Assembly (NCBI GenBank): GCA_015501585.1
Contig: JADNRY010000024.1
Span: 186,001-250,000 of the forward strand
Source: Rhodocollybia butyracea
Taxonomy: Eukaryota; Basidiomycota; Agaricomycetes; Agaricales; Omphalotaceae
Direction: 5' to 3'
Length of the DNA stretch: 64,000 nt
The translations under genes and the position numbers were made by a program. The notes beneath the pieces are model-generated. The model was not told the origin of the DNA, did no database searches, and saw only the letters and a list, made by a program, of their open reading frames with translations. Below are positions 47,731 through 59,655 of the stretch, in pieces; positions within the stretch are counted from its first letter, which is position 1, and each line of letters starts with the position of its first letter.

Positions 47731-49586
47731 TCATTGTCCATGGCGCTTCCGCTTCAAACCTACACCACGACGAGATCCACCTAAGAACTGGAATGAGAAC
47801 CTGACAACTTTGCAGGAGAAGGGCCAAAACAAACCTGCAGTTAGCTTATTATCGGAACCAATTCCGCCTGGCTCAGGTTCTCCGTACGCAAGTTCAACAT
47901 TAGGTTGCTCTGGTTCCATATCCAAGTCATAATAACTTTTGCGCCTAACAGCTTGTTCTATGTGAGTCTGTTTCGTTGAAGCGGTGTTGAAGGAAGGTGA
48001 CGTCGGGAAGGATTCAACGGATTGTGGGGAAGAAGCGGCGGCGAAAGAGGAGGCAGAGTGAGAAACAAGTGTTGGGTGGCGGGGTGTAGATGTAGAGGCA
48101 GAAGTCAGAGAGTTTACTTTAGAGTTTGCTTCAGCATTTGCATGTTTTGCATTCTGCGACTTCTTTCTTTTCTTCTTAGTTCCAGTACGCGACGCCTGTG
48201 GTGTGCTCTTTTGGGTCTGAGCGGCAGGATTAGCCACCGAGTTTGCTTTTCTCAGTGGAGTTGATGCTGGGGGTAGCGCGCGTGTCACTCGCAAAAAGTT
48301 TCCAACACCTTCTGACATTGCCTGAAGGCACACTGCCATTTTGGCTTTGTTTCGTTTAGAAAAACGCGGCTCGACGAGGTAATTTAGAACTTCTTTAAAC
48401 TCTCCACTGGGGTCTTCGATGCGCAGAAGACATCCGTGCCCTACATCATGACATTAGTAGTCAAAAAGCACATCACGCAAACAACGCACACGGTTTTGCT
48501 TCGAAAAAATGGAAACACGGCGTCAGCGGAATGTTTCGCAACTTGTTGCCGGTCTGAAGAGTCTTGTTGAACCAATCCATGATGTTTGCTTCAATCCATT
48601 GGGCATCATCTGGAATGTCACTCTCGGGAAACGGACGTGGGAGTGTGGTCATGAAGTCCTGCACGCTGAGACATGGTATCTGATCCTCTTCTTCAGAGGT
48701 CACCGAAAGACCCAGGGAGGAGGGATGAGTCTGCCCATCCGAGTGCTTGATGAATTCAAGTACACCAGAATCGAGAGCGATCTGAGCACACACGAGCTGA
48801 GAATCTGATGCTGTATTCTCTGGGGTAGAGTAGACGCGACGCTGATTTCGAAGCTGAATGAGGAGGGCAGCGCCGTTCACTACGGAGAAATGAATTAACA
48901 GGAAACACGAGGCGAAAGGGAATCAAGCTCCGAACCGTAAGTGAACCACTGAGGCGCCTTCAAACCTGGCCTCCATAGAGTAAAGCATTTTTCAATCTTT
49001 GTCACCGGATCAGAAGAGTCTACGAGTTCATCATCCATTGGAACATCTACATCGACATCATCGACTGGTTTACGGCCAGTAATGTAAGCTATAGCGCCGT
49101 CATTGAGAGCCATTTGAGCTGCCTCTTCTTTTGCCTGATCCTGCGTCTTGAGCTTTTGAACCACCGTGTACGTCCGACGCGCCTTGTCGTTTTTGACAAC
49201 GTGTAGTACGCCTTCATTCGAATTAGAAAACAGGATCGCAAAGGAACGAAGAACTTACAAACACGTTCGCCAGACACCTTGCTATCTTCAAAAACAAGAC
49301 CGTCAGCGTTACCAAAAACCTCTCTAAATGTGTTTTCGAGCTTTTGGAAAGCCGAGAGTTCTAAACCAGGAGCATTCTTTTGGATATTGACTTGATAATA
49401 CCAAGGAGAATCAGATAGACCAAAATCATATCGAATTGGGGGTATATCTCGGTCTGGAGTGTTTAGATATTCTTGAACTGAAAGACCTCCGATAGCGCGA
49501 AGCTTTTCAGCGAATGATTCTGATGCAGTTTTAGGTTTTCCTTGACTCTGAGGTTGCAGCAAATGTTCAAGTGAGGCTGCAAACAT
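47731..49586 (-). CDS. Protein with three divergent dsRNA-binding-like repeats
   Basis: Starts at 49586 (MFAASLEHLLQPQSQGK) and ends at 47731 after a small last exon with a basic GGSRRGVGLKRKRHGQ end that could be a nuclear signal. Three segments share one layout: a tryptophan-containing helix, a short strand pair, and a helix of the form (K/S)xxAKxxAAxxALxxGxxxFI. They are TYTVVQKLKTQDQAKEEAAQ with MALNDGAIAYI; LIQLRNQRRVYSTPENT with CAQIALDSGVLEFI; and RFSKRNKAKMAVCLQAMSEG with VGNFLR. This is the layout of the strand-3/helix-2 half of dsRNA-binding domains, though the KKxAK motif is weak. The remainder before the end is Ser/Thr-rich and disordered. The match to dsRBDs is my reading, not a confirmed domain. 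It shares a 117-bp divergent spacer with the dioxygenase gene. Confidence 0.6.
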
Positions 49587-49703
49587 GACGGATACAGTTT
49601 TAGTAAGTGCCCGGTGATCTCGTATGTGATGATGTCATTTTGATCTGATCAGCCGCGATCGAGTTCCGAGCTCAATCCAAGCTCGATTTACGCTACTTGC
49701 TCA

Positions 49704-50919
49704 ATGTCGCCCACCACCAACTTGAAGGTCATCTATGACTCTCAAGGTTTCGTCGTAGTTCCAGGGCTTATAGCAACCAGTGATTTCCCCAAGCTCCAAG
49801 AAGCTTCTGAGTCGGTAATCAATTTAACTCGTGAGGCAAAATGGCCTTTCAGGTACGTACTTCTCATCAAAGTCAGGACACTCAAGACCAGTGGTTGTGT
49901 GTAGGAGAACAGTGGGATCACAGTTCCCCCCCTTCAATAGTAACAACCCAGATAGCTGGGGTGTTCAGCATACAATGCACCCTGATCTCGGTCAAACGGC
50001 TACAGTATTTTCTGACTGGTATACGTCTGACGCTTTAACAAGAGTAAGCAAAGTTCGACGTTCTCGCAGATCGATCTCCTAATCTATCCCATCAAATTAC
50101 AGGCATGCGCCGAGCTGCTAGAGTGCGGGGAAGATGACTTGGAGCTAGGTTTGCTGATCGCATACTATCAAATAATCCCACCTGTTATTGACCAGTGACC
50201 TTCAGAGCTCTTTAACCTGTTAATCAATCCGCTGTCGCACAGTTTCGCGCTCCGCTGGCATCGAGACGATGTGAAGGAGAATGCTCTACCCGACGAGGAG
50301 CAAGTGGCCCTTGACAAATGGCACGCTGGTGTGCGTACTAACTTCCATGAATTCACTGAAATTAAGCTCTCGTACTCACGTTGACGATAGATACAATGGA
50401 ATACGTGAGATAGCGCAGTACCTGTTAAGCACAGTTCTGATCCTGTCATAGGGCGTTATACGAAGACTCGTGTCTTTACGTAGTCCCTGGTTCACACAAA
50501 GTTCCAAGAACGCCTGAACAACGAAAGCATTCCTGCACTATGGATCCCCCCAAGGATCCCATGGATATGCCTGGTGCAGTTTTACTGACTCTCAAACGTA
50601 CGGGGTGTAATTATCCGTAAAATCGTCAATCTAACATCTATTATCCACAGCCGGTGAAACTGTTTTCTACAACAACAACATACTCCACTGCGCAGTGTAC
50701 GATCATACAGTCAAGCGAGCCACGCTGCATGCATGCACTGGAGATTCCCGCCACAGTGCTACTCGAGCTCGAAACATCCTGCAGCATGATTTGTTATGGA
50801 TAAAGGATGACAGATTTCGAGAGCAGTTGAATCCGAAAGGACAAAGGATGCTTGACCGCTTGCTTGATGCGCAGAAAAACAATTTCGGGAAGGACGTAGG
50901 ATACTCACTTGAGGGATGA
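49704..50919 (+). CDS. Phytanoyl-CoA dioxygenase (PhyH) family protein
   Basis: Fe(II)/2-oxoglutarate-dependent oxygenase. The start MSPTTNLKVIYDSQGFVVVP is at 49704, and six exons join in frame. The metal triad is visible: HxD in LRWHRDDVKEN, and the distal His in NNNILHCAVYDH with the 2-oxoglutarate-binding Arg shortly after (VKRATLHAC). The middle also has the typical WNTALYEDSCLYVVPGSHK strand. The length (~300 residues) fits the family. It carries no peroxisomal PTS2-like leader, so the substrate need not be phytanoyl-CoA; related fungal proteins are often of unknown specificity. Confidence 0.88.
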
Positions 50920-51205
50920 AAGCATGATAAAGTGCATGAAACGGCAGTCAAAGCTGTATGTATTGAACCAAAGTGGCAACAGTATTGATACAGTTATGCG
51001 TATGTATTTGTAAGGAGTGAAGAGCATGCAAACAGGTCCAAAAGAGAAATATAATTATATTGGAGTCCGGGTGTATGTAAAAAAAAAATGAACCGTAGCG
51101 TAGTGTTGTCTACGAAATGAGTCGAGTCCGAGCGGAACGCCAAATCGCAAGTTATGCATGAAGCAACCCGTGCAACAGCAAACACATATCATCTCCATGA
51201 CTGCT
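50920..51205. other. Short intergenic between convergent genes
   Basis: 3' ends of the dioxygenase gene and TVP38-like gene 1. Nothing else is seen. Confidence 0.4.
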
Positions 51206-53506
51206 TTAATATCCAGGGGGAGGTCCATGGCCACTGGGAGGGAAGCCAAGACTATCTGAGCTGGCCATGGCAGTATGATACGTTGCGTTCGTAGGCTCGT
51301 ATGCATGTTGAGGCGTGTATGCCTGTGGTGCATAGTGCGTCGGCGTGGAAACGGGCGAGTGCATCGCGGTAACAACCGGACTCGCGGGATGTGAAGGATA
51401 TCCTGGAGTGGAAAATTGGTCTGGAGGATTGTTGTACGATACGAACTGTGTTTGCGTGCGCGTTTGCGCCTGGTATGGGGTATAAGGATGCGACGTGGAG
51501 GAAGCGTACTGGGTTGCTGTGGATATGAGGAGAAGGCGGTGGTTGAATTGGGGGTATAGACGGAGATGAAGAAATTGCTTCAGGAGATTGTGTCCTAGGG
51601 TAATTCGAAACACCAGGAGGAATTCGAGGACTTGACTGGTGACTAGCACCTGCTGTTTGACCGACTCTATCAAATCCGACTTCGTCTTCGGGTGGTGAGT
51701 AATCGTAAGAATTCGAAGCTGGCCCAGGCGATGCTGACGAGTCCCCATACCGATTTTCTGGAGAAAAACGCGGTTGTTGGGGTTTCGGAGAGTAGACGAT
51801 ATTGCTGGCGCTAGAGTGCTGGTACTCCTTACTAAAGGGATAAGGCTGCCCTGGCCTGGCAGTAATCCATACTGATTATTCTTCGCAGTCAGAGGAATAT
51901 TCGACTCTGAGCCATTCGGGTTGTATATATCGGAGCTGCTAAAGTTGGAATTGCCATAAACATTTCCTCCTACTTCGTTCATCTTGGCTTGACTGTAGAA
52001 TTAGAGTGTGGATTAGTTACATGCGCACTATCGGAATTCAACTGTACTGACCGAGCCTTTCGTCGATCTGCAAAGTAGAGCATGAGTTGAGATGTGCACT
52101 ATTAAAAGTTCAAGTACACTGACCATAAATGACTGCAGGTTTTGCGGCATTCATCTTGTGGAATATATACCAACAAGCAGCAATAGTAACAACAATGGTG
52201 GCCGCAACTACTCCATCAGAAATAAGTTTCTGCTTGGTAGTCTCCTGGCCATTAGCTTCTCCTAGTATCACACTGAAAGGTCACGGACCAAGTTAGACAG
52301 GAGGGGAAACTTGATAGAAATCACATACCCAAGATAGACGGTGATGAACTGCTTAGGAAGGGATAGAATAGCGGCAAGAGAGAAGATGAAGATATTCATG
52401 CCACAGGTAGCGAATATTGCGGTAGTGACTGTAGATGGTGACTGTAAATCTAGTTTGCATAGAGGACAAAGGTGAAAAGAGACGCACAGTGTCCGGGATC
52501 ACGGAAAGACGAGCGATGAGCGCAATTTTGAAGCCACCCTCGCGAACAACCTGAGCTCTGGTCAATAGCGGATACGATGCGGATGTGACGTTACAGACTT
52601 TGGCAAGACAAGCGTAGAACGTCTTGGTTCTCTCCATCTTCTCACTACGAGAATGGCAGCAGTATTTGAAAGCACTGCATGAACGCGTTAGTCAACGACG
52701 ATTAGGCAGAGGCTGATTGAACTCACTAGAAGTTACCAATTTCTCCCAAAAATGTTCCGGCTGCGACGATACCAAAGCCCGGCCCAAGGCCCCACACAAC
52801 ACCGCAAAGAACGGCGACTTGAAAGGATTAGAAAATCAGCATGGTATGTAGTGCTAACCTATACATACCTATCTCATGTCCGAAAAGCTATGAAACGAGA
52901 ATCAGTACATAGGACTAATAATGTGATGATGTCATAGTCGTACCGGCGGAAACGATATGACAAAAAGGATGCCTATCGGGATAAGCCAACCTACTTTGAT
53001 GACTGGAAAAACCTGGTCAGCGAAAGACTGTGTGTAAATGACGAAGACATTTACCTGCTCAAGTTGTTGAGTAAAGGGGTGAGCCAGTGAACAATTTGGG
53101 TGTGGAATATCGTTATCAGAGTAAAAAGAACAGCAATGATCCCAAAAATAACATAATACCCTGAACACCAACATGAGTACTAGTCAGCAAAGACTAAACA
53201 GTTGGACATACAAAGCCATTCTCTTCGAATCCAAAAGTGCCAGTCTTTCATGGTCTGAAAATCTATGGCGCCACTCTGAAGTTCTCGTTCTTCACTGGGC
53301 GTCGGGCTTGGTGTACGATTCAAGCCAACGCGTGGGTCCAAACTAATATTTACTGATACATGTGGCTCGGCACTATCCACTGCTGGAGACGATTTCGGAT
53401 AGTTATTTGGAGGAGGGTATATATTCTCCCCATTGGAGCTCCAGTACCGTTGAGCATGAGTTTGTTGGTCGTAAGACAAATTTTGAGCCTGGTATGAGGA
53501 TGCCAT
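51206..53506 (-). CDS. TVP38/TMEM64-family (VTT domain) membrane protein 1
   Basis: Golgi/endosomal multi-pass protein of the SNARE-associated/DedA superfamily. The cytosolic N-terminus (MASSYQAQNLSYDQQTHAQR) has a SPTPSEERE motif that is also found in the neighbour (SPTPSEVDA). Then follow a helix (YYVIFGIIAVLFTLITIFHT), KVGWLIPIGILFVISFPP, the FGHEIVAVLCGVVWGLGPGF core and GTFLGEIGNF. After these come VVREGGFKIALIARLSVIPD and FIFSLAAILSLPKQFITVYL, which are VTT-domain signatures. About ten introns. The C-terminal ~250 residues are disordered. In their middle, about 51530-51860, a different frame gives a better Ser/Pro-rich sequence (QPYPFSKEYQHSSASN) than the frame that is open on both sides. 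This means two compensating shifts or unseen splicing. Confidence 0.8.
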
Positions 53507-54235
53507 TATTCTAGCACGGCGAATTGCGCTATTTCGTGAGCAGGTACGTTAAATCAGGTATGTTGTAGGGGTTTCGCCGGCGAGAAGGAGGATTAAAGTA
53601 TGCTCTGTAGTCTAGAGGCCAGAATTCTCTGAGAAAATGTATGGAAGCGGAAGAGAAGGTAACTAGGCTTGGCGCAATCGTGTGACATAGCTGCATCGCC
53701 ACCGCCCCACCTCGGCTAGATGCTTGTTCAAACTTCATTTTCGTCTTGAAAGAACAAGAATTCAAGCTTCGAAAGCTAGAGCTCTGGAGGGCCAGGATAC
53801 AAGACCACTAGAACAATTGGTGATGCAACTTCGAAGATACCAGGGCCATCTGATGATATTAGCGCCGAGCTGAAGCTCTGTCCTGCTCCTTACTCTGGAT
53901 CTTATTTCTTTAAGCTCAAGGTCTGCAACACCCAGAACCGTCCAGTGCTCAGTGCCCAGCGCCCAGTCCATAATAGACCTGTGTTTCCGCAAAGAGCAGA
54001 TAGACGCGCTAGGAACCACCAGTTACTAGTACCTGTACTGTCGCGCCCAGCAACCAACTCGTCAGATCTCAGACGTTCCGGTGGCACACCTTTTCCGGAG
54101 AAGCTATTTGTATAACACGGAGTATCAAGATGAGTAAACTTAAGAGTCAACTAAACACTATAACTATACTTATTGTAAATTATTCGGTCCTTTGTTCTCA
54201 ACTTGACGAATAGCCTGGATAATAATCACCCGTAA
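53507..54235. other. Intergenic between the two TVP38-like genes
   Basis: Promoter of gene 1 and 3' side of gene 2. No coding support. Confidence 0.45.
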
Positions 54236-55752
54236 TTAAACATCATCTCCCATCCCAGAAAGCTTCTTCAGATTCTCCGCTTGCCTAAGTACCACCGGAA
54301 GAAATGATACATCAAACACCGTCTTCTATCAAAGATAGGAATCGAACATACCGTGCTTTTCTCCGAGCGTAAATAACTTCTGGCTTGACCTCCGCGGTGC
54401 GCTTAGATATATACTTCATCGCAAAGTAGGTGACAACACCAAACACAACAGTGACTGCAATGTTGAGAATTTTTTCCAGCTTTGTCTCTGTGCCCTTTTC
54501 CTCTTGAGCAAACAGAAAGCCCAGGAACACGGTCGAGAACTGTTTTGGCAAGGTAACGATTGCAGCGGCAAGAAAGGTGAAAAAGCTCATTCCGGCGGAA
54601 GAGAATATAGCTGTCGTCACTATAAAGGAGATATAAACTTGCTAAATCACAAAACGTCAGCAGTTCACGCACCATGAGGTGGGATGATGGAAAATCGAGC
54701 AATAACTGCGATCTTGAAACCACCTTCGCGTACTAATTTGGATAGACATGCATACGATATTGTCTTCTGCTCGTATTTTCGTGCACGAGCACCACAGCAA
54801 TATTTAAAGGTCCTGAAAGCTCATTAAACCCTCTTCCCCTGCACCAGGCGAAAAAAAAAACTCACGCGAAATTGGCGATTTCCCCTAATAAGGTCCCTAG
54901 CACGACTGGATACGAGAAACGGGAAATGAGCTTTGGGGAACATAAAGCAACACCAACTCCTTCATACCTATCCCGAATCCTTCCCCAAGACCCCATGTCA
55001 CACCGCACATCAAACCTTGTTGTACATCAGCCATCGGCTTCAAAGACGAAACAGGAGAGAGCACCAACCTACAATCTCGTGCCCAAAAAGCTGCGAAGAA
55101 ATTCAAGATTTATTGATACGAACAAAGTATGAAACGTCGCCACCTACTGGGGGAAATGACATCACAATGAGGATCCCTACAGGTATCAGCCACCCGAAAC
55201 GCTGACTGCAGCAGTATGTCAATCATCCTCCGAAAGAGCTCGATGAACAGCGAAAGACATACTCGTGTGCCCAATCCGTAAACGGTGTAAGCCATTTTAT
55301 AATATCATTGTGAAGGACGAGCAGCAGGATTGTGAATACCAAAACCAAACCAACGACAATTGCAGTTACTGTTTCCAAAAAAACCATATAAGACCACAAA
55401 CTTTTCCAAGACGAAAAGCGGCCACTTTACCGATTCCTTTCGGTGTCGTCCAAAACGCTTTCGGCGGAAGACGTATACCCATACCATTGGACGTTAACGC
55501 ATCAACCTCACTTGGAGTTGGACTTGGAGTACGACCACGGGGATCACCGCCCTCGTGCATGAGCGGCCGATTTGAATAGTTTGCCCATCTTTCTCCCTGT
55601 GGGCCCCCTGGCGGTGGTGGGACTGCAAGTTCAGGATTACGATCCACAACGTATTGCGGGGGGTAATAATGATCATCCTCCGAGTCCGCTACTTGTTTAT
55701 AGGCTCCTAGACCGTTCCTCTGAGCCATGGGCATAGGCATACTAGGTGGCAT
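54236..55752 (-). CDS. TVP38/TMEM64-family (VTT domain) membrane protein 2
   Basis: Tandem paralogue of the previous gene, same strand, 0.73 kb upstream of its start. MPPSMPMPMAQRNGLGAYKQ starts at 55752, and the cytosolic N-terminus includes DPRGRTPSPTPSEVDA. The VTT core is shared: GVTWGLGEGFGIG, EIANFATFKYCCGARARKYE, LVREGGFKIAVIARFSIIPP and FFTFLAAAIVTLPKQFSTVF. One C-terminal helix follows (IAVTVVFGVVTYFAMKYIS). The end differs from gene 1: instead of a ~250-residue disordered tail it stops soon after KPEVIYARRKAR with a spliced QAENLKKLSGMGDDV. The pair probably arose by duplication and then diverged in the tail. Confidence 0.8.
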
Positions 55753-56680
55753 GGTTAACGAGAATTCGAGCTGTCTGCTGGAATGATTAGGGTTTTATCC
55801 GACGAGAACTGAGTTTTGAACGCGTCTAGATTTCGGAAGTTCAGAGCAAACGAAAATCTCCCGTAGCTTAAGTATGATTCAAGTCAATTCATCCGATAAC
55901 AGTGCTGCAAAGATGTAGAAGAGCGCTGATGCATGATCTCAGATCAGTTCTTTGGAGCGAATTATAGGACTAGGGTTGTCACCGACAATCTAGCATTTTG
56001 GACATGCATATACCCGTCTATCCGTCCGATTGGACCGCAATTGAAGTATACATTCTGTGTAGCCATCTGTCTCATACATACGCATTGGAGACTTTCCGCA
56101 AATATTCGGGAACCTCGCCCTGCCCTGCCTGGTAACCAAGACGTTCCAGTCAGCCTGGCTTCTGAAGTAAACATAGTGTAAAATGGCGAGCTGCCACATG
56201 AATCCCACATGCTACTTGTACAATGCTTTTTTGATGAATTACATATATACACTGCCAATCACTCTGATAAGTAGGGAAACCGTCGGGATCGAAGCAACTC
56301 CCGTCGGCTCCGCAGGCTGTGAAAACGGAAAAACAGCGGGTCGCCCTCAGGCTGTATGCAAACGCCTCGTTTGTAATTTGCTTGTTGTGACGAAACTATA
56401 GTATATGGAAGAAAAAATGCAGCTCATGATCATGAGCGAGACTCCACTTCGTATGGGCTACTAACCAGCAGAAATTTGCGTGCAGTAGAGGCGGAGCCAA
56501 CCAACCAACGATTGCCTGAACGACTTAGTACTAGTAGTAAGGAAGAGAGCTTAGAAAAGACGTTAAAATTTCCATGACATAACAAACAAAGGTAGGTTCA
56601 ACTCCCATTAACTTAAGAAACAGCCGGGCTCCCCAACGAATACCTCAAGGTTTCACGCTCAATGTTGAACGTTGAGTCCC

Positions 56681-56820
56681 AGTCAAAACCCACACTGGGC
56701 TGATCTGGGCATTTGGCGTATATCTGAGTAGGTCTGTGTCTGTCCGTGTATCAACTGTGTATAGCTGGCAATTTTTTTTTTTAATTCAATCTCAAATCTA
56801 TTGGAGAGAAATTCATGCAG
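56681..56820. repeat. Imperfect direct repeat, copy 1
   Basis: Shares CACTGGGCTGATCTGG, TGTGTAxAGCTGGC, a T-run and AATTCAATC with 56885-57015, in the same order. Confidence 0.65.
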
Positions 56821-56884
56821 AACGGTCTCTAAGTTTGAGTTTGTGACTTAAGTACGCAGCAATAATATGACTTTGGCGCTTGCC

Positions 56885-57015
56885 AGTGAAAAGCCGCACT
56901 GGGCTGATCTGGTGCTAATCCGTGCCTGTCTGTGTTTGGTCTGTGTACAGCTGGCTAAAGGTAGGGCAATTTTTTTTCAATTCAATCCCGAGTCTATCGG
57001 TGGGAATCGAGTTTG
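56885..57015. repeat. Imperfect direct repeat, copy 2
   Basis: Second copy of the ~135-bp unit, about 200 bp downstream. The copies differ at many places, so the duplication is old. Confidence 0.65.
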
Positions 57016-58042
57016 CGCAAACTCAAGTCAACTGAACATGCAACCATACTTCGAGCAAATTGGCACTTGCAAACATTTTTATCAAGCGGTGAACATGTGA
57101 CATGATAAAGTTGAAAAAAAAATTCCATCGCTCTTTTGTTCGCTCTTTCATTCTCTTCCTACCATCATCTGCAGGTTGTCAGTTTTCAAGATGTATTATT
57201 CAACAACTCCTCAACCCACTTTGGACTGTATAGACTTAAGAATGGATTCGTTGGGCTGGGTCATTCCCAAGGTGAGCTATCCTACCTTTCCTTCAATGAA
57301 TAATTTATTGAACTATTTTTTTTGATTAGCTCTTGTTGGCCTGTTGACGTTGTTGTGTGCCGGTATGCCACATGCCATCATTTTCACTAATTTCTGTGCA
57401 TTCCAAAAGTGAGCTATCTCGACTTTTTCTTTTGAGCTGGTTAATTGACCAATTCTTTTTAGCTGGCCTTCTCAATTTTCCCATGACTATTGTATCTAGC
57501 GCTTGTAACTGCGACCTCGTATTACCTTTGTACAGGTGTAATTTATATGTAATCAGTAGTTAAGTTAGTTTGATGTATATGTAGTTACTAGTTTGTATGT
57601 CATAGTCTAATATGATTCACTCAGACTATCCCAGATGGACCCAGATGAGAACAGCCTAGAGTAATAGTAATATCACATTGTATTTTGTACAGTTCAGGCC
57701 AGATGAACTCATATTATCCCAGAGGAACACAGTTATATACAATACTAAATTTTCACTCTCTGTACGGTTCTTGCCAGATAAACACAGACAAGAACAGCCT
57801 GTACGGCTGATATCTGGAATTTCTGGGAAAACAGCTGATCTCGGACGATCACAGCTGGAACATGACTTTTTAACATATCATCTCGGCTCAACCCAGTGCA
57901 GGTTTTCACTGGGGTTGAGTCCCCATACCTCGGTGGTTTTTGTTCATGAATTTCCTGTCTCTATCATCCACCTTGCTGAAAAATGCAATTTTTATATGTA
58001 CGTTTCAAGAATGTTAACTTTTGCTGATGGATATCAATTACT

Positions 58043-59249
58043 TCAAGTCAGAGTGACAGTAGCGCTGCTTTCCACCCATGATGCAGTCTCTTCATGCTTC
58101 TTGAGTTTCTCCTCCAGTTGCTCTTTATACATGCTTCCCAAGTCCAACATAGCTGTTGGCCAAAAGCCACCTTCATTTTCATCTTCATCCTGCAAGTCGT
58201 CCTCCATTGGCATGGGTTGCTCAAAGTGGACAATATTGTCGGATTCTCGGAACATCTGATGACCAAACTTACGTATGACACATTGAAGGTAGTGCCAGTA
58301 CATGAGTCCTGGGGGCGGAGAAGTGGAATTGGGTGGAGTGACAGTCCTACCATGAAGACGATCCACATTAGCAAGATTATCAGGATATCCGTAGTTTCCA
58401 AACACATCGAGCTTTTGACCTGTAAAGTCATGTACACGATATTGAATCTGGCCCTGAGGATATTCGACAGAGCATGGAAACGTTTGAAAAGCAAGACTTA
58501 CCAATTGTCAGTGAATTTTCTGAACCCTAGTTTGTAGACGTCGAAGTATGTATCAAGACTCTTACTTAGGCAGATGCCAAAGCAAGGATCATAGATGGTA
58601 AGATTCAGCGGGGCAGGGGGGCCAGTGTGGCGGCTGTAGGTGAATGCAGCTTGCTCATTTCCCATGCGTTTGGGGCATATATGGCTGTTTGCAACGTTGG
58701 CCGGCATCCGTGTCACCCAACAACCACCATCACAGCATTCGCCATGGTACTGGGTAAGCCTATGGCACTCGTCAATGACTTTACGTTTTTGAGGCTGATT
58801 TTCGTGAGAGAAAAAATGATATCGACTTGGTATTCATAGACTTTTGCTTCGAGGGGATCCTGCCTACCGACTGGACGATGGCGATCGTCGTCCCAAACTA
58901 CTAATTGACCACGTCTTTCAGAAGGGTCGCACAACCCATGCGCTATATCGATAAGCCAACTGGCCTTTTCATCACCTGAGACTCGCTCAAATTCCGCGAG
59001 TTAATCCTCCAGGATATAAAGATGTCCACGAGTAGTTGGAGGGGGATCAGTTGTAGCACAAGCCTGTTCCACGTCGGACATTGACTGGATTTCGGCGACT
59101 GTATGGGCATATATGGCGACGTTACGCTTGGCAATACATAAGCTGAGGATACTAGGTGGGGGCGACACCGGTAGCTTTTTTTTCGACTTTCCTTTCACTT
59201 GTGAGTCTGACGACTTTTTGCGTGACTTTTTGTTTCTTTTTGAAGACAT
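58043..59249 (-). pseudogene. HNH-nuclease-like pseudogene
   Basis: A basic Lys/Ser-rich start (MSSKRNKKSRKKSSDSQVKG) leads into a frame with two disruptions. First, a TAA stop at 59001-59003 interrupts an otherwise continuous frame (YILED, stop, LAEFERVSGDEKASWLID). Second, the frame shifts at the A6 run 58811-58816 (T6 on the coding strand); one more base there would join VYEYQVDI to HENQPQKRKVIDECHRL. Beyond, it shows the HNH_2-type pattern CxVTRMPxNVANSHICPKRM and YDPCFGICLSKSLDTYFDVY, where the family has CxxTG...HI and N-x-L...H/Y-FD. The usual Gly is Arg and the second His is Asp, so catalytic residues may be lost. The last part is a conserved-looking acidic tail (FWPTAMLDLGSMYKEQLEEK). 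Domain assignment is by pattern. Confidence 0.55.
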
Positions 59250-59655
59250 AGAAGTCCGAAGGGTGAGAATCAAAAGATTTCGACGTTTCCTATCGACGTA
59301 GGACGGCCAGGCGCTTGAAGTTGTAATATTAGTGTCTCATTGTAGTTGAAGCCCATGTAATGCCGTTTTTCAAAAATATTTTCAAAAAAGGAAGTTCTGG
59401 GCAAGGTCGTCAGATATTTTCATAAAAGGAGGCCACGCCGGTTTTCCTTCCTTCCTTAACCAGCGTAGAAAAGACGTTAGAATCTTCATGACATTATATA
59501 ACAAAGCATGTTGGACGTATATTCCAAAACAGATAAAACTATTATCACGATTACTCCTACAGAATAGTACGCTGAAAGATGTAAAAATGTGGAAGCAAGA
59601 GATTCGTGCAGTAGATATACAATGAAGATAGCGGGAAGTGATATTACGATGCGCG
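59250..59655. other. Short intergenic region
   Basis: Upstream of the HNH-like pseudogene and 3' of the fungalysin gene. No coding support. Confidence 0.4.

Larger units (their letters stand above)
55753..58042. other. Intergenic with imperfect repeats
   Basis: No supported gene in 2.3 kb. An imperfect ~135-bp direct repeat occurs at 56681-56820 and 56885-57015. A small spliced frame from 57191 (MYYSTTPQPTLDC) could be a short gene but has no other support. 57610-57810 has several similar CCAGA(T/G)GAAC-type pieces. Confidence 0.4.
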
